DNA of 64,000 nucleotides from Pampus argenteus (Eukaryota > Chordata > Actinopteri > Scombriformes > Stromateidae). The notes beneath the pieces are model-generated. The model did no database searches. It was not told the DNA's origin and was given only the letters and a program-made list of their open reading frames with translations. The stretch's first letter is position 1. Every line of letters starts with the position of its first letter. Where the stretch lies: NCBI GenBank assembly GCA_036937835.1, contig CM072860.1, forward strand, positions 7,271,001-7,335,000. Reading direction: 5' to 3'. Below are positions 11,401-25,650 of this stretch, piece by piece. A program made the translations under genes and the position numbers.

Positions 11401-14400
11401 AATGTAGCTTCAGAAGCCTTCAGTTTATCGAGAACAGTACAGTATAACCAGGCAATATTGGATTATATGCTTACGAAACACCAAAAACGACTTGAGATAA
11501 ACGTTGACAGTCTTTGCTGTGAGCTATGTGTTCAAATATTCCTCTTCTTATGTGAGTGCATGATCAGGACTCCCCCCACTTACAATTAAATGTAAATATT
11601 TCAGTACAATGTTTTCTCAGAAGTTAAAAATGATTTGGAACTGCAGTGTAATTCAGGCCAGACATTTGTCATTTTATTGTAGCCATTAAACATTGAAGGT
11701 ACTCAATTTGTTACCATGACAGAAACAAAGACGAAAAAAAATCTAACAGTTTCGTGGCCCACTCCCCTCTCAAGAAAAAACAGGGAAACAGGCAATGTAT
11801 CATGACAAACACTTTTTTCTAGTGTGTTATAATATGAAATAGAAAGAAAAAGAGCTCTGGGCGCCAAATAAGTTTGGACAGACCACAGATATAATTGGCT
11901 TTGGGTGTCATCAAAACTCTGCAAGCCTCCAAATACAACGCATTAGCAATATATTTCCCCCTTTTTTTTGGCCTGACTCTTTAATATAACGAGGCACTAA
12001 GAGAGCTTCCTTTCGATGACAGACTTTCAAACTTTTGTCATATTTTTACCTTATCGGTATTAATTCCACTGACAGCTTGAAGATAAATTCAGAGCTACAC
12101 TGACAGCCGCAGGAAATCCTCTGTGGCAGCCCCCCCCCCAAAACCCATCACCATAGGATAAGGCTGAAAAACTTATGAACTTAAACCTGCCTTTTGTATG
12201 CAGATTCATTAGTAACGTCATTTACTAATGATGTACCTGCATCATTAATTTAACATAACCACAACATTTAAAATGGTTTACCATACTGTAAATATTACTC
12301 TTGCAGTTACTGACATGTGACTGCGAATGTCCTTTATATGAGCAGTTAGTGGAGGTTAAAGGTTAGTGGAGTAGAAACAGTCAGCAGGATTTAGAGAGAA
12401 AATAAATGGAGGCTTCTCAGTTCATTTGCTGCAGTGTCTCCGAGCTCCAGAGCAGGAAACTCATCCTCTATGTAACATGTCAAATATGTGCTCAGGAGTC
12501 ATCACAATCCTTGTCACATTTCTTCCTCCCCTCTGACTTTCAGAAACTTTTGAAATATCTCAAGAACTTAACTAGGTTGTACTTCTTTTTTTTTTCTTTA
12601 TGATGACGCAGTCACTTTTCTTTTATTATCATTAAAAATATCATTAAGAAAATATTTAGCAATTGAAATTCAGCCAGATATGCCCGCGTAACTATGGCAT
12701 CAGCTCGAGCAATGTGTTAGGAGTGGTCACGCAACAATATACCAAAAAGGCTGCTAATGACATAAGTGTCATAATCACACAAATGCTGAGACACAAACTC
12801 ATGACCTTTCCACTGCACCAGTGGCCTTAATGGGTATCCTTGTCACTCTTCCTGCTACTCAAATCATTCTCTACTACCCCTCTCTCCATCTGCTCTTCTC
12901 TCCACTGTATTTTCCGCTCTCTTCAACTGTCTTGGCTTTATTTTCCTTAAGTCCCTTCACTGAAAAAAACCCCCAAAACAACAGAAAACCCCCATTCTCT
13001 AATGAATTCAGTGAGTTGGGTGAGTTTTGTCAGCCATGTCAACATATTGCTCTGTGTGTTAAGTTCAAGTCAAAAACAGATTTACCAACTGCAAGGTTAT
13101 ATATATACTGACAGCTCTAAATCAGTGATGGAGAAGGTTTACTGCAGCATGTTTTCAATACAAATGGAGATTAAGTTTCTGAACTAATACTATGCGGGGA
13201 TGCTGGGTATTTTGTAATAATTTTGAATGCATTCTTTGGTTTTATGCATATTTTTTGTGGGTGTATATACACAAAATGTATCTAGTCACTTATAGTACAG
13301 TAAGAGCAAATTCAAATCAATCAAACAAGCAAAATCTTGAAATGTAAATAGATAATGGGAACAGTCAGTGTAACATATTGATATGTTATGTGACTTTACC
13401 TTGAGTTTCAATCATAAAGATGACATCCAAGACTAAAATTAGTACTTTATGATGACATGAGGGGCATATCTCTACATGGCATCAACTATTTTGTCTTGAT
13501 TTGGTGACGGCATACACATCATCATTACTCGGTTCATACAAACGTAAATGAGCCCAGATGAAACAGTGCAAGTAATATGACAGAGTGGGGTTTCAATAAA
13601 ATACCTAATTAAAAAGCTCAAGTTAGCTTTTTATACCCTGAGCCCCCTCTTTCTTAAATAATATTAAATGAGCTACTTCATACTGAATGTGGTGTTTATG
13701 ACCTGGCTTGTGTTTAGAGCTTTTTTGTTTATCCAGGCTCACTGCAGACTCCTGCAAACTGAATGATGTATTGTACTGTAGTGTAGTGTACTTTTTAACA
13801 CATGCTTTATCTCACCACTTTAGTGTTGATTGATGAAGTATCTTAAGAAAATAAATCTAAATCCTGTGACATTTATTGCTTTGGTTGTTGTCCAAGCATA
13901 TGGTCGCCATCCGCCTAAAAAGGGAAATACAGGAAATCCTGGGTTTCATTCAAGAATGGGCTGAGAACAGCTGCTCTATATGCAGTGGGAACCAGAAAGG
14001 TAAACTGAACGGGAGGACAATTTCATTGCGGAAACCAGGCATTTTGCCCTATGATGTCATGGTCCCGTCCAAATCTAAGGCTAGTATGTGAATGAGAAGC
14101 CAAAGGTCTGTCATCCCTCAGCATTATTTGGGATGACACGTGCTTGAGAAAACGCACCATGACCCCTCTGTCGGGGAATGGAGACAGGGGTAAAAGAGGG
14201 AAGCAGAAGTTGAGGCAAGTAGAGCTGGAAGCTGGAGCTCCAAATAAACAACTTCTTGGCGGCCCATCAGAGACTACTGCACAGAGATTCATATTAGACT
14301 AACATGGTATTCTGGTTTAAAAACCACTGTACTAACAGCAGCAACACAAACATCAGACCAATGATCAGAGTAGAGGGAAAGAGATCTAACAATCTGCATG

Positions 14401-16060
14401 GGTCAAGGTATATGGATGACAAAAATCATAAAATCAAATCACGTCTGTTGTGTTTGCTGGCGCCTTATGTTTGTCCATTTTGCTTTCGTGGATGGAGCCG
14501 CCAAAGTACAGCAGATTATAATTTGGCTACGTGAATAAGCACTTAAATGAGAAGCCAGACAGTGTTCCACCCAACCACCCTGTTCACTTATCACATGAGG
14601 AAGTTGAGGTTGCTATAAACTGAAACAAGTTTTCCACATCCCAACCAAGAAATGTACAATATACATAAACAACAATTGTGACATATAGTCATTATTAACA
14701 ATATGTCACAATACATAAAAATGATTTATACTATACAGCTCAATTAAAAAGGACTTCACTTATGTTCTGAGAACTGAGGTAGAAAAACACCACGGTCGTG
14801 AATTCATAATTATATTCAGTTGGAAAATATAAACAAAGAAAACTAGTTGTTTTTTTCCCCTCATCCATTTAAATACTTATTTGCAAGATATATTTTAGAC
14901 TTGCACACAAAACAAAAATAATCTAAGCAATGGACTGCAAATTTAATTGTGGGAGCCTTCTGTTTGCCTAACTGAATCACTGTGTCTAACAGACCGGACT
15001 TAAATGAAGCATTCAGCAGTTTGTAGGGGCGTCTAAAACAAAGAGGATTTAGTGGATAGTTTCCAGTGAAATCCCACTATTTTCAACTTCATTAGGTGTG
15101 ATATGTGAGGGATTTCATCTGATCGATAAACTTGAGGGATGTCCATCCCTAAGTTTGTACTTTCTTTATTACGGTTAATACACACACAGGCACCTCCACT
15201 TAATCTACACTCGAGAGAATATATCTAGACTTGTAAGGACAAAACACTGAGACTCACATAGACATAGAGATATATTCCCGGGGGAAGGTAAGAAGTGAAA
15301 ACATTTCTAGATACCTAGAACTTTAAGGGTAACTATATGGAGACTTTATACTGGACATAGATTGATATGCTTCACCTTTGTACTGTGTGGTGTTTGTGCT
15401 GAATAAGTGAAGACATTTCTTTGCATTTGTAAGTAAGGCATACATAATTAAATGGTCATATACAAGTTTTCAATTATTTATCATGTTTAGTGTAGTATAG
15501 AGTATGCTCTGATACTGAAGAGCTAGGGGTGACTTTCAATGAATACAGCCAAGAAATTACCCCTTTTTTTTCTCTGATTGTTGTGGCATAATCAGTTTTA
15601 ACTTGCAATGCCGGTATCACACAAAAAGTTATTTTAGGTAGACATATAAATAATGAAGTGGACATGAAGAGACTAGATGTGACCTGGTAATTACCGGCAG
15701 ACACTAAATGAATTGTACTGAATATTAATTATAATTATTACACAGCGCTGTATGGTGTATACTGTACAGTGAGTACTCCTCAGCAAGATGTAAACATTAA
15801 GTCCACACCTACTTTGTTTCCTTTTCCAGAGAATTATGAATATCACGCAAACATAAAAAGTAAGAAACTCTGGCGTACACAATCAAAATAAAGACGTGTA
15901 CATCAAAATGTGTTCTTTTTTCATATCAGACTGCAAACATTAACGATTGTTTGTACATGAGAGAGAGAGTTGGATTGTCTTGCAGGGATTGGAAAAAAAA
16001 AAAACAAAAAACAAAACACATTAAAAATCTCATTAAAATCGGGTAATCATGCTTTGCCTC
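8401..16060. other. Gene-poor non-coding stretch
   Basis: Contains a CT/AT dinucleotide run (about 8405-8424), scattered poly-A and poly-T tracts, and the inverted repeat 14675-14712. No exon with splice signals and protein-like composition was recognised, and no repeat family was identified by eye. Conserved regulatory elements could be present but cannot be told from one sequence. Confidence 0.5.
14675..14712. repeat. Perfect 12-bp inverted repeat
   Basis: ATTGTGACATAT (14675-14686) and its exact complement (14701-14712) flank a 14-nt AT-rich spacer. It could form a short hairpin; no function is indicated. Confidence 0.7.
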
Positions 16061-16085
16061 GGGACTGGGGGAGGGGGAGGGGGGG
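16061..16085 (+). other. Potential G-quadruplex (plus strand)
   Basis: Four G-runs (16061-16063, 16067-16071, 16073-16077, 16079-16085) with loops of 3, 1 and 1 nt make a strong canonical motif in otherwise AT-rich DNA. Confidence 0.65.
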
Positions 16086-17470
16086 TTCGGGAAAGGAAAT
16101 GCTTACAAGTGGAATCAGCCTGAGGAAGAATACATCTGCTTTTGCTGCATGCCTTAATGCTCCAGAGTATTATTAATGTTGAGAGGAAATAGATCCCATG
16201 TGGCACGGTGAAAAAAAGAAATTGATGTTTCCTCTTCTCATCCTGCATTAGGTCACCAACTGATTTACTATAACGGCTGTGTCGTGGTACAGTAGAAGGC
16301 ACTATGCGGCATTGTATTCACACGCTGCATGAGGCAGGTGGCTTGGGGAAATAAGCCTAGTGGGGAGAACGGTCACTTGAAGTATCATTCGGACATGTGC
16401 TCCAAATATTCCCTCTGTGTAGCTTTCGCTCCGCAGACTGGATGTGAATAGTATTACATTTCATACATCAAGCCATAAAACTGGCCTCTAAAAGAAGGTA
16501 AGGCTGGACTGGACGCTTTGATTCTTTTTCTATATTACATCTGGATACATTGAAATGCCACCCATTAAGGTTATTTTAGCAAAGATCAAAGTCGTGTTAT
16601 TTCAACATAGATTTCCTTTATACGTCATCTAATCTTTACTGGTCTGAAATATCAAAATATTATTTCCTACATGAAACTACCAGCCCACAGATTTTTGTTG
16701 GAAGATATACATCAATAATATTATACCGTTCGTGGCTGTAAGTGAAGAAACTCAAGAAAGATCCCAGCTAAACCAGCATTTCACATCTCATATGGTAAGG
16801 GTCAAACACAGTTGAAATTTTAAAAAATAATAATAATAAAAAGAACACTGAAAGCATGTTCCACATTAAACAGCTTTCCTGCTGCTTGTTCCCCACTTAT
16901 TCCTGGCATTACACACTTCAAGCCTTCCTATTTGCTTTGGCCTCCTGGAGATCATGGACCACGAATACAAATTATCAGGCACCATATGTTTTTTTCTGTA
17001 GCATTATATTCACACCTTTTAAGCAATTTGACCAAGCTGTTGTTGGGAGGACATGTATGGGCAGGATGCTTCATTTTATGCTGTATTGAACTTTGTGAAC
17101 ATTCACTTATGAGGAAACTTGTGACAGAAAAAGGTTGCTTATCAGTTAAAATTATAAAGCCCCACCTCCCTCAGTCACTGCTACTACGTCCGTCCGGTGG
17201 CTAGCTATCGAAGGAGAACTGGTTGAAATCTATGCCTCCAGCTGACACATAATAAAAGAGGAACCCTTTAAAAATGGGCTTAAGTTAGCTGGACATGCTA
17301 ACATTTGCAATTTATGCAACAGGTCCTCCAAATTATACGACCAAATACGTCATTTGACCATATACTCCAGAACAACAGGACAGTTTTCTAATCTGGAGGT
17401 ATTCGGCAGAGTAACATCATTTGGTTAATTTAAGGAAAAGACCACGGTTTGATTAAAATGATCGCTTTGT
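16086..17470. other. Non-coding stretch, no recognised feature
   Basis: Contains only short low-complexity AAT runs (about 16825-16840). I see no gene or repeat family. Confidence 0.5.
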
Positions 17471-17650
17471 TAAAGGGGACCTAATATGCTCATTTGCTCA
17501 TCTTGCATCACGGCCGACTTCTGCCGGCTCCAGAGGCTATGTAGACACTTTTCAAATCCATCCATACATGTTCAAGCCTGAATCTCCAGAATATGGACAG
17601 CACATCTGCAGCAACAAACATTACGGAAGGACATCGCCGTTTGGTAAATA
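17471..17650 (+). mobile_element. Possible MITE-like repeat beginning TTAAAGGGGACCTAATATGC
   Basis: The first 25 bases closely resemble the opening of a high-copy non-autonomous DNA element in teleosts (wording close to 'aaaggggacctattatgctcatt'). The next 150 bp are more GC-rich than the flanks and have no coding content. The right border and superfamily are not determined; this is recognition from memory of the motif only. Confidence 0.35.
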
Positions 17651-18963
17651 TTACACTCATTGTGGTGTCAGTTACGTGTAGGAAATGTGCTAAAATACAA
17701 AAAGGTCAGGCGATATCAGTCACAACTCTGCTGATTCCAAAGGTGTCCTTGCTCAAGCCAAAGGGAAACATTATCATCCGACTGCCTTTTAGTGCTTGAC
17801 AACTGACATTAATTACAGTACTCACGCTTCCTTTTAATTATGCCCAATTATGTGGCATATGTAATAATGGTCCACACACGCCAAACGCCAAATGTTGAGA
17901 TGATAGGTAGATTGATAGCTGAATGGATCGGCAGAACATCCTTTTTTGTGCTTGGCCCAAAATTAACAGCAATTACAGCATTTTTATAGCTCACACAGGA
18001 AAGGATAACTTGGATATCTCTACCATTACATCCCAATAGGACAGGGGAGAAACCATCCGTAAATCAACCAGGCCATCTATAGTGGAGTATCACACGCAAG
18101 GCCACAAAACTCAAAAAAGGATGTGGAGACCTAAAACTGTGGAATTTATGAGTGAGGATTTATATTCTCATTGCTGCAGAGGGGCTACTTTGAAGGCGTG
18201 ATTGATTCCTCGTCCTCATTACCAAGCTATTCTGACTTTACAATAGATTTTCGCCCCTCATAATGATGCAAATGGGGGAAGATAAACAAAACAAAAACCC
18301 ATCCGATGGAGCTAGAAATGTTGCTTTGTTTTTATTTTTTTTATTTTGCTCACATGGAATTGCAGGCTTATTCATGTAAAGAAAGGGGGTTCTTGTTTTG
18401 CTATGGCTGACTCGGTGACACTGAAATAACCACTGTCTGTATGCATTTTCTTCAACTATTTACATTTGTTTGATCAAAGTTAAACAGCAGTGAAAAATGT
18501 TTCATCATGGGCTCTCATGAGATTGAATGACTGCTTCAGTGGTTTCTTTCAAGGTTGCTTAGTGGGCACCAACACGAAGGAGGAAAACATTACACAAAAT
18601 CAACAAGTGGCCGTTTTTAAAAGTAAACACTTTCTGTTACATCAAGTTCAGCAGCTCAACAACATAGGAAGCCAACTTCAAAGCGAGAAGGACCATTTCT
18701 TCTTTTTTTCAGGATTTTTTTCCATGAATCATCCTTTCTGGAATAACGCTTGTAAACCTTAATACCCCCACAGAGTGGAATAGTACTTATATGTAACCAT
18801 AAATTCTCAAAAACACCCACAGTGCTTTCTTAATGGTACATAAGCATCAAAAATTCATTGTGGAACTATTAAGTATAGGTTCTTTTCACCGTAAGGGAAG
18901 TTATGAAGTAACTGGAGAAATTATGTCACTTGAAAACTGCAATTGCCACTAACATCTCTGAAA

Positions 18964-18992
18964 ATGTACTTGAGATTCAGTCTCAAGTACAT
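18964..18992. repeat. Perfect 12-bp palindromic hairpin with 5-nt loop
   Basis: ATGTACTTGAGA (18964-18975) and its exact complement TCTCAAGTACAT (18981-18992) are separated by TTCAG. The stem is too short for a microRNA precursor and has no T-run for a Pol III terminator. Confidence 0.75.
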
Positions 18993-21900
18993 GACAAAGC
19001 AGCCATTCAACGATGGAAACAGCTGTGGGAACGATAAACGCCGAAAGTTCGCTTTCAGCAATAGATACGTACTGGCTTACTGTTCCGCAAACAGAAACAT
19101 ATACCCTCCTAAACATAACACTGAATATTATCTTGCTCTCATAAATGACTTTTCAAATGTTCATTTATTTTACTATGTTTTGCAGTCTTTTCATTTTCTT
19201 AAGAAAAATCTCTCTGAATATTGTCTGTTGAGTCACCATAACTGAGACGGGAGAAGATAAAGGCGTTAGCAGAAATGTCGATTTTGCTCTCGTCAGTTGC
19301 CGTCAGATTATGAATAATTGTGATGAGAGTTTTGCTGACGTCTTTCACTCTTGCTTCCGCTTCTTCGTCAACATTGAAGGACCTACTCAGGGTTGAAAAA
19401 AAAAAAGCACCTCCACCTTCTCTGCATGTTTTGGCTAAATTAAAACCTCATTCTACACCTTTTAACAAAAGCCAGAAAATCTTTATTCAAATTGAGTTGC
19501 AAGAGATGTAAAATAAAATCTATTTTACTTTGATTTAACAAACAAATACCAACTGAACATGTTAAATCAGCATTACCCCAGTCATAACTCCTAACTGTCT
19601 GTTCGATGTTGAGGCCACTGTGTGGAAGGAGAATCTTGTGCACAGCTGCATATAAGACATTGTTTTATTGATCACCATAGAGGTAAATATGACAATCATG
19701 ATACTGATTTGGGGTGACATTGTTGGCTGTGTGCTTGAAAGCGTTGTTTTCAATAGCTTATAGTCACATAATCTTCACCTGTATTCAGACTGCAGCTGTT
19801 ACGGTATTTTTCTCTTTCTGCCTACTGCTCGCTCGCATCTCCTAGACCTCGGTGTTCTGCTTTCTTCTCATTCATTTTTAATGAATTGTTTCAGGTGCAG
19901 GCGTGAGAAGCGCAAATCAATGGGACATTTAGCACTGAGAGAAAGAAGGTGACTATTGAGCCGATAAAGCAAAGTAATGAAAACAGGCGCTCCAATCTCA
20001 ATGTTCTCCGCAGGATGTTTGTCTTTTTCTCATAAGTGGCGCACCACCTCAGTAGCTCAGCCTCTTGTGAGCCATAAGAGTGTCAGATTCGAGATTGTAA
20101 AGAGTGAAACTTGGGCCTATTGTGTGAATGAATTCCCACATTTCTTGTTTTCAGCTCTGCAGTTGCATTGCATCATGCCTGCTGAATACTTCGGTTTTGT
20201 GGGTGCTAGTGTGTACACTTTGTGGGTGGTCTAAAATTAGCCTATTTGTGAGAGATGGAACACAGAGCAAAATCACCATGAGGTCATTAGTGGTGAAAGG
20301 TTGAGGGTGAGAAAGAGAGAGAGAGAGAGAATATTGAATCTGCAACAGCAGGACACATTTGGCAGCATAGGAGATATAGCGTGCCATCATTCATTTTCTC
20401 ACATTAGAAAGCACCATAAATAGGGAAGGACTGACATAACAGTATGGCTCCCCGAATCGTGGTTACTGTACAAACAATGTGATTATGTTGACATCATAGC
20501 ACTTTGGTTATATGAGGGACTATTACTGCCTGACCACACTGTCCTCTGACTTGGCCAGTGGTGGGGGACACACTTACGTAATGGGAAAAGCTGTGTGGGA
20601 TAAAAACTTGCATCCAGGGCTGCTTTGGCATCAAGGAAAAAGTGGATAATTCGGTGCCAGGGTGGCAAACTAAAAACAAAGACCCTGCTGCTCACAAGTA
20701 CACTGCGTCTAGAGCAGCTCAAACTGTTCAGCAGTTGTAGTTTTATTCAACATGAGACTGGACATTTAACATTAGTTCTCTTCATGTATATGGTTTTGCA
20801 TTTTCTCTCTGCTTTGTTAGAAATGGTAGATTCTCATGCTATCCCGATATACTGAGTAACTGTCACTTCATAAAGCTGGCACTGACAACTTGATAGCAAG
20901 TCATCATGGGTTATAAAATGCGATCCACATCTTATTTCCCCCAATTGCAAAACACAGGATTTTATTATGAGCACACGCTGTCCTTAAGAAAAGTGTGGCA
21001 GCCATTTTGGTTTAAAAGTTATTATTTTCCAGGAGTATACACATGCCCACAACAACAACACAAAACAGTGCATGAAACCTCTTACTGATTATAATTATCA
21101 TAATTTCACCTAATTGTCTACCTGGTTTGCATGAATTATGTTATTTTTGAAGCTGGTGTGGGCTGTATACCTACAGCCTGTCAAAGTGACAGGCGCCAAC
21201 ACACTTTGTTTTTGCACAAACTGCTTTGTTGTTCTGCTTTTTTTCTTCTCAGATAAACTTCTTTACTTATACAAGACATCGGCACTTAAGAAATCCCTCT
21301 TTGCCTAAGTTATAGAAGAAGCAACATTGCACTTTAAATGCTGATGACAATATGAATCATAAAAAGATCACTAAAAACCTTGTGGGGAGACAGTATCCAA
21401 TTCTCTGGAAATGGGATCTCTCACTGCCTTTCGAACATGAATCACAAAATCGAGGTGTAATGATGTCAATTCCAAGTTTGTAGCAAATGGCAGTCAACCT
21501 GCTGTGAAAAGACAATCTGTTCAGCAGGGGGTCGAGAGCCACCAAGCACTCCGTTATGAGCTCACTTAATAAAAACACATTTTTATGATGAAAGTTTTGA
21601 TATGAAAATGGTAGTGCATAATCAACACATTGAGGCTGATGACATTTGCCAATCAACTGCAAATGAACTGAATCTCTTTACAAGTATGTTTTCACCTCAC
21701 TGTTAAGCATAAGATTTAACCTATTTAATGTCGAGCTGGAAAACACTGTATGAAGTGTCAGAAGTTTACTGTTCATGCTCCTTTGCTTTTCATGGTTTAA
21801 GTTTATTAATGACAAAGCTGAGAATGTGCATTATTTCAATGATTTGGTTTTTTTTATAAGGCCTAAATCCATATTATGCAACTTTTGCGAGTGGTTTTAT

Positions 21901-23655
21901 TTGTCTTCACAATCATTTGAAATGACACTGTAAATTGTGTAGACTTGAAATATGTGGCAACGTGCTAACAATAGTTATTGTTATAGTTATAGTTTATTGA
22001 TTAAACTTCCTTTTAACCCTTTTTAGTAGTTACGTTTCACACACTCTGAAACTGATTTATGTGAACTGATACACATTCCTTTGACGCTGCAACAATATAA
22101 TTCCTCCTATTAGATCCTGTTTGCATCAATGACTCAGATCATCTTTTGTGACTTTATTTAAGCACTATCATACATCTAAACATAATCATTTTGGGTAAGT
22201 ATTGTTTGCAACCCAGTGTGGCCTCAAATTACCAACCTGTTGTACAATCAACACAAAACTGTGTACATTTATTGTGGAATTAGAGTATTATCCAAAAAGC
22301 CTGCGACAGCATGATCATATTGAACAATAATTGGTAATACATTTTTAAATTATTGATAAATCAGACTTAATACTTGTACTACAAATCTGAAGTAGTTTAT
22401 TTTGTTGGTAATATGACACACTGTCCTACTTTAAACCTTAACCTTCTTTAGATGATCCGTCTGACGTGGCTTCTCAACCACTCCACTAGTAAAAATGAGT
22501 GCTGATTCAACCAGACATTTATTCAACTGACCGCCTCTGCAAAAGTGACTCAAACTGTATTCAGTTTTCCAGCTCAATTATGTTTTAGTTTCTTCATCAG
22601 TCTGCTCCCTACGTTAGGAGGACTGCATTTTAAAAACACTTGAACGTGCCGAGGTAAATTCGAACAGTTTAGTGCTGGATAATGCTGACTAGCTTTCCCA
22701 TATCTGACAAACTGCACTAACAAGCACTAAAATTTAGGCTGCGCCTGGAATATGCTTCATTATAAACCGCAGAGAGAATGTGACATCCATGTTGTCAAAA
22801 TGTACTTGCTGGGAGAGCACTTAAATCAATTATTTGACAGCAATATTTTGTTGAGCAGAGGAGCAAACAAACAGCTGCACTACTACAGACTGACACCAAC
22901 AGAGCCTGAAGTGTCACATGAACAGCGTACCATTAATCCGGATGGTTCATTTTGATATTAGACATCATTTGTTTCAGATACAGAATTGGGTCAATTTGTC
23001 AGCTGTCATATCAAGTCCAGTCTTTTTTTTTTCTCTATCACTGCAGCCAGGTATTTAAAAACATATTCAACATATAACTGTACCGAAAAAGGTCCAGCAT
23101 AGAGGGACTAATGGTTGTCTGTGACTGAGATAAAGCTTTCAACTTAATGCTGTTTTCTACTGAAAACTAAAAATGAGTTGTACAGTGGTTGATTTGCTCT
23201 CAATCAAGACAGGCTGTAGCCTCTGTACACCAAAGGTAGTTTAATCACTGTTTTTGTATAAAAAGTGTGTATCTTTACAGCTAATTTGCATCTCTGCTGT
23301 CTCCATGACGTTTGGAGAATCTGCCTAAGGGGTGTGTTAATTATGTCTAATTTTACACTCAGTCTTTTTGAGAGGGACCCAATTTGGTGTCTGGCCCCCT
23401 TAGCTTCCTTAACCTGCCATTTGCCACTCATCAGTACAAAGTAAACAGCCTGAACAATAGATAATCAGAGAGGGGAATGATGAGGATAGTGTGGCAGATG
23501 TGGCTCTGCATTGCAGATATCTGCTGCCTCTGCTTCAAATCAATCAGCAATTAGCACCATTTCACCGCAGCTGTTATGAAGCGATTTATTTCACTGGAGT
23601 GATCCCCTTTTGTGAGCACCCCAAACGTAATTGCAGAACCCTCCAAGGCCTCGCT

Positions 23656-23779
23656 GAAAGAAAGAGAGAGAGAGACGGCAAGGGTGAGAGGAAGAGTGAT
23701 AGATGGTAAGAGAAATAGTGCATGAGAAAGGGATCGGATGAAAACTGATGGAGAGAGAGAGAGAAAGAGAGAGAGAGAG
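23656..23779. repeat. GA-rich imperfect microsatellite
   Basis: A purine-rich tract with GAAAGAAAGAGAGAGAGAGA at its start and a purer (GA)n run at about 23750-23779. The opposite strand gives leucine/serine-rich open frames that are artefacts of the repeat. Confidence 0.85.
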
Positions 23780-25562
23780 CAGAAATAAGCAATGACTGAA
23801 TTATCAGGGTTCAACAGCACAGGAGCTCTGAATTGTAGTTGACGTTTCAACAGCTGAGCGCCTTTTCAGAGCTGATAGTGTTCTTTGAAAGAAGAAAAAC
23901 GCAAATTCCATGCTGCTCCATCCACAGTGCAAGTTAAATTTGGGAAGACAGGCTTTTATATTCAACAGAATATTGTTCTTTTGAAATACCAATGGAATAT
24001 ATTTTGAATGAAACACCAGGCTAGTTAGTCTCATGAATACCTCTAATAATGCAGTGACTTGCTTTAATGTTATCAGTGGAGTATACTGCATGCAGTCATT
24101 CAGAAATCTTTAAACCCACATATTAAACATGGGGAGGGCAGCGGGAGGTGGGATAAGAATAAATCGAAACCAGTTACTGTACCTTAACGTATACATTAGT
24201 CCACAGACAGGGTTTTGCATGGGTTTTGATTAATAATTCAGCATCTGATTTTATCCATTGATAGCACCGCAGCAACACTAGACTGATGTATCGTATATAC
24301 ACATGCCTGTGATAAACACGCTGTGATTTAAGTCTCCACGGTAACTGTGGTTACACTCTTTTATTCATGATACAATCAACAGATTTCATCAGACGTGCAG
24401 GAAGAACAACTCGGAGACAACCAATCGTACATCAACCAATCAAACAGAAGCACAGATGTTTTCTTCTTCTATGTAAAATAACTTGAAACAACTGTTGAAA
24501 CAGCTTCCCCATTCAAATTTATAACTATAACAAGCTACCGGGACTTGGAAAAACAATGTACGTGTTCGGGAATCAAACTGCTCACAAGACGAGAGTGCAC
24601 TTCTAACTTTGTGGCAACAGTTTTGGGCTTCTGCTTTGATATGATGAAGCATTTGAGCACAAAGTGAGGTCCATACAGGAATGATTTGTTGTTGAACATA
24701 ACTGACCTTCACAGAGCCCTTACATCAAAACCCATTAAACACATTTGCGATTGGCTTCGCTAATGTTTTTTGTGGCTGAACAGGAGCAAATCTTTGCAGC
24801 CAGGGTTCAAAATCTAGTGAAAAGCTTTTCCAGATAAGTGGAGGCTGTTTTTTTTTCTTTTTTGTGTAACTACACTTTTCAAGAGTGTATGCACGCTCTT
24901 AAGTCAATAGATCTATGAGACATGTAGCATCTTTTTCCTACATATAAAAAGCCAAGTCCTTAACCCAGACACCACACAGATTCGCACAGTTGGTGACCAC
25001 AACCTACAATTATGGCTGGCCATAAGTCATATTATCGCTGTAGTCTCTATGGAAGGAATTTGGTTTCTATGCAAAAGCTTTTACATACAGTAATGTGAGA
25101 TATGAATGCAAGGATTGATATAGTGTTGAATATAAGAGATAATAGTCAAAGTGTTGATTGTCCACCGAATCAATTAGTTCCTGTGGAGTTCTACAATCCA
25201 TTTTAGTTTTTTTTATTTTAAGGAGTAGAAATTAAACATAAATGCCATTTATCAATCCTCCACACCACAGCTCGAGCCATAACGTAAAAAGTTCAGGCAT
25301 GTTCTGTGGTAAAAAAAAAAAACTTTGTGAAGACTGACGTGCCCTCACAAGCAAACAATGAGGCAAAGGTAACATCTACAGTGAATCATCACCTCGATTA
25401 CAGTTCTCTGTGTGATAACCGAGAGTCCTGAAAGTGTGACAGCAGTGGGCAACATACAGATGTCACACTGTTCCTGCAGCAGCAAGTGATGACAGTTTCC
25501 CTGCACATCAGTGTACTTTGTGTGCATGCATATGTACGTGTGTCGGAAGGGATCACCGCTAA

Positions 25563-25650
25563 TAAAAAAAAAATAAAAAAAAATAAAAATCGTGTTGCCG
25601 TCTCTCTTCTCCTGCATCATCCCGTCTCTCTTCTCCTGCATCATCCCGTC
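25563..25650. repeat. A-rich tract followed by 24-bp tandem duplication
   Basis: An (AAATAAAAA)-like tract (about 25563-25590) is followed by two perfect copies of a 24-bp pyrimidine-rich unit (25598-25621 and 25622-25645) and the first 5 bases of a third. It looks like a minisatellite seed. Confidence 0.85.

Larger units (their letters stand above)
17651..25562. other. Gene-poor non-coding stretch
   Basis: Contains the hairpin at 18964-18992, a GA run at 20311-20330, a GA-rich microsatellite region at 23656-23779 and several poly-T tracts. No reading frame here resembles a protein family. Confidence 0.5.

Noticed and set aside
20283..20340. (GA)n run as a regulatory GAGA element
   Set aside because: A simple microsatellite; nothing around it suggests a promoter.
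23551..23850. Leu/Ser-rich minus-strand frames resembling a membrane protein
   Set aside because: They are translations of the GA microsatellite complement.
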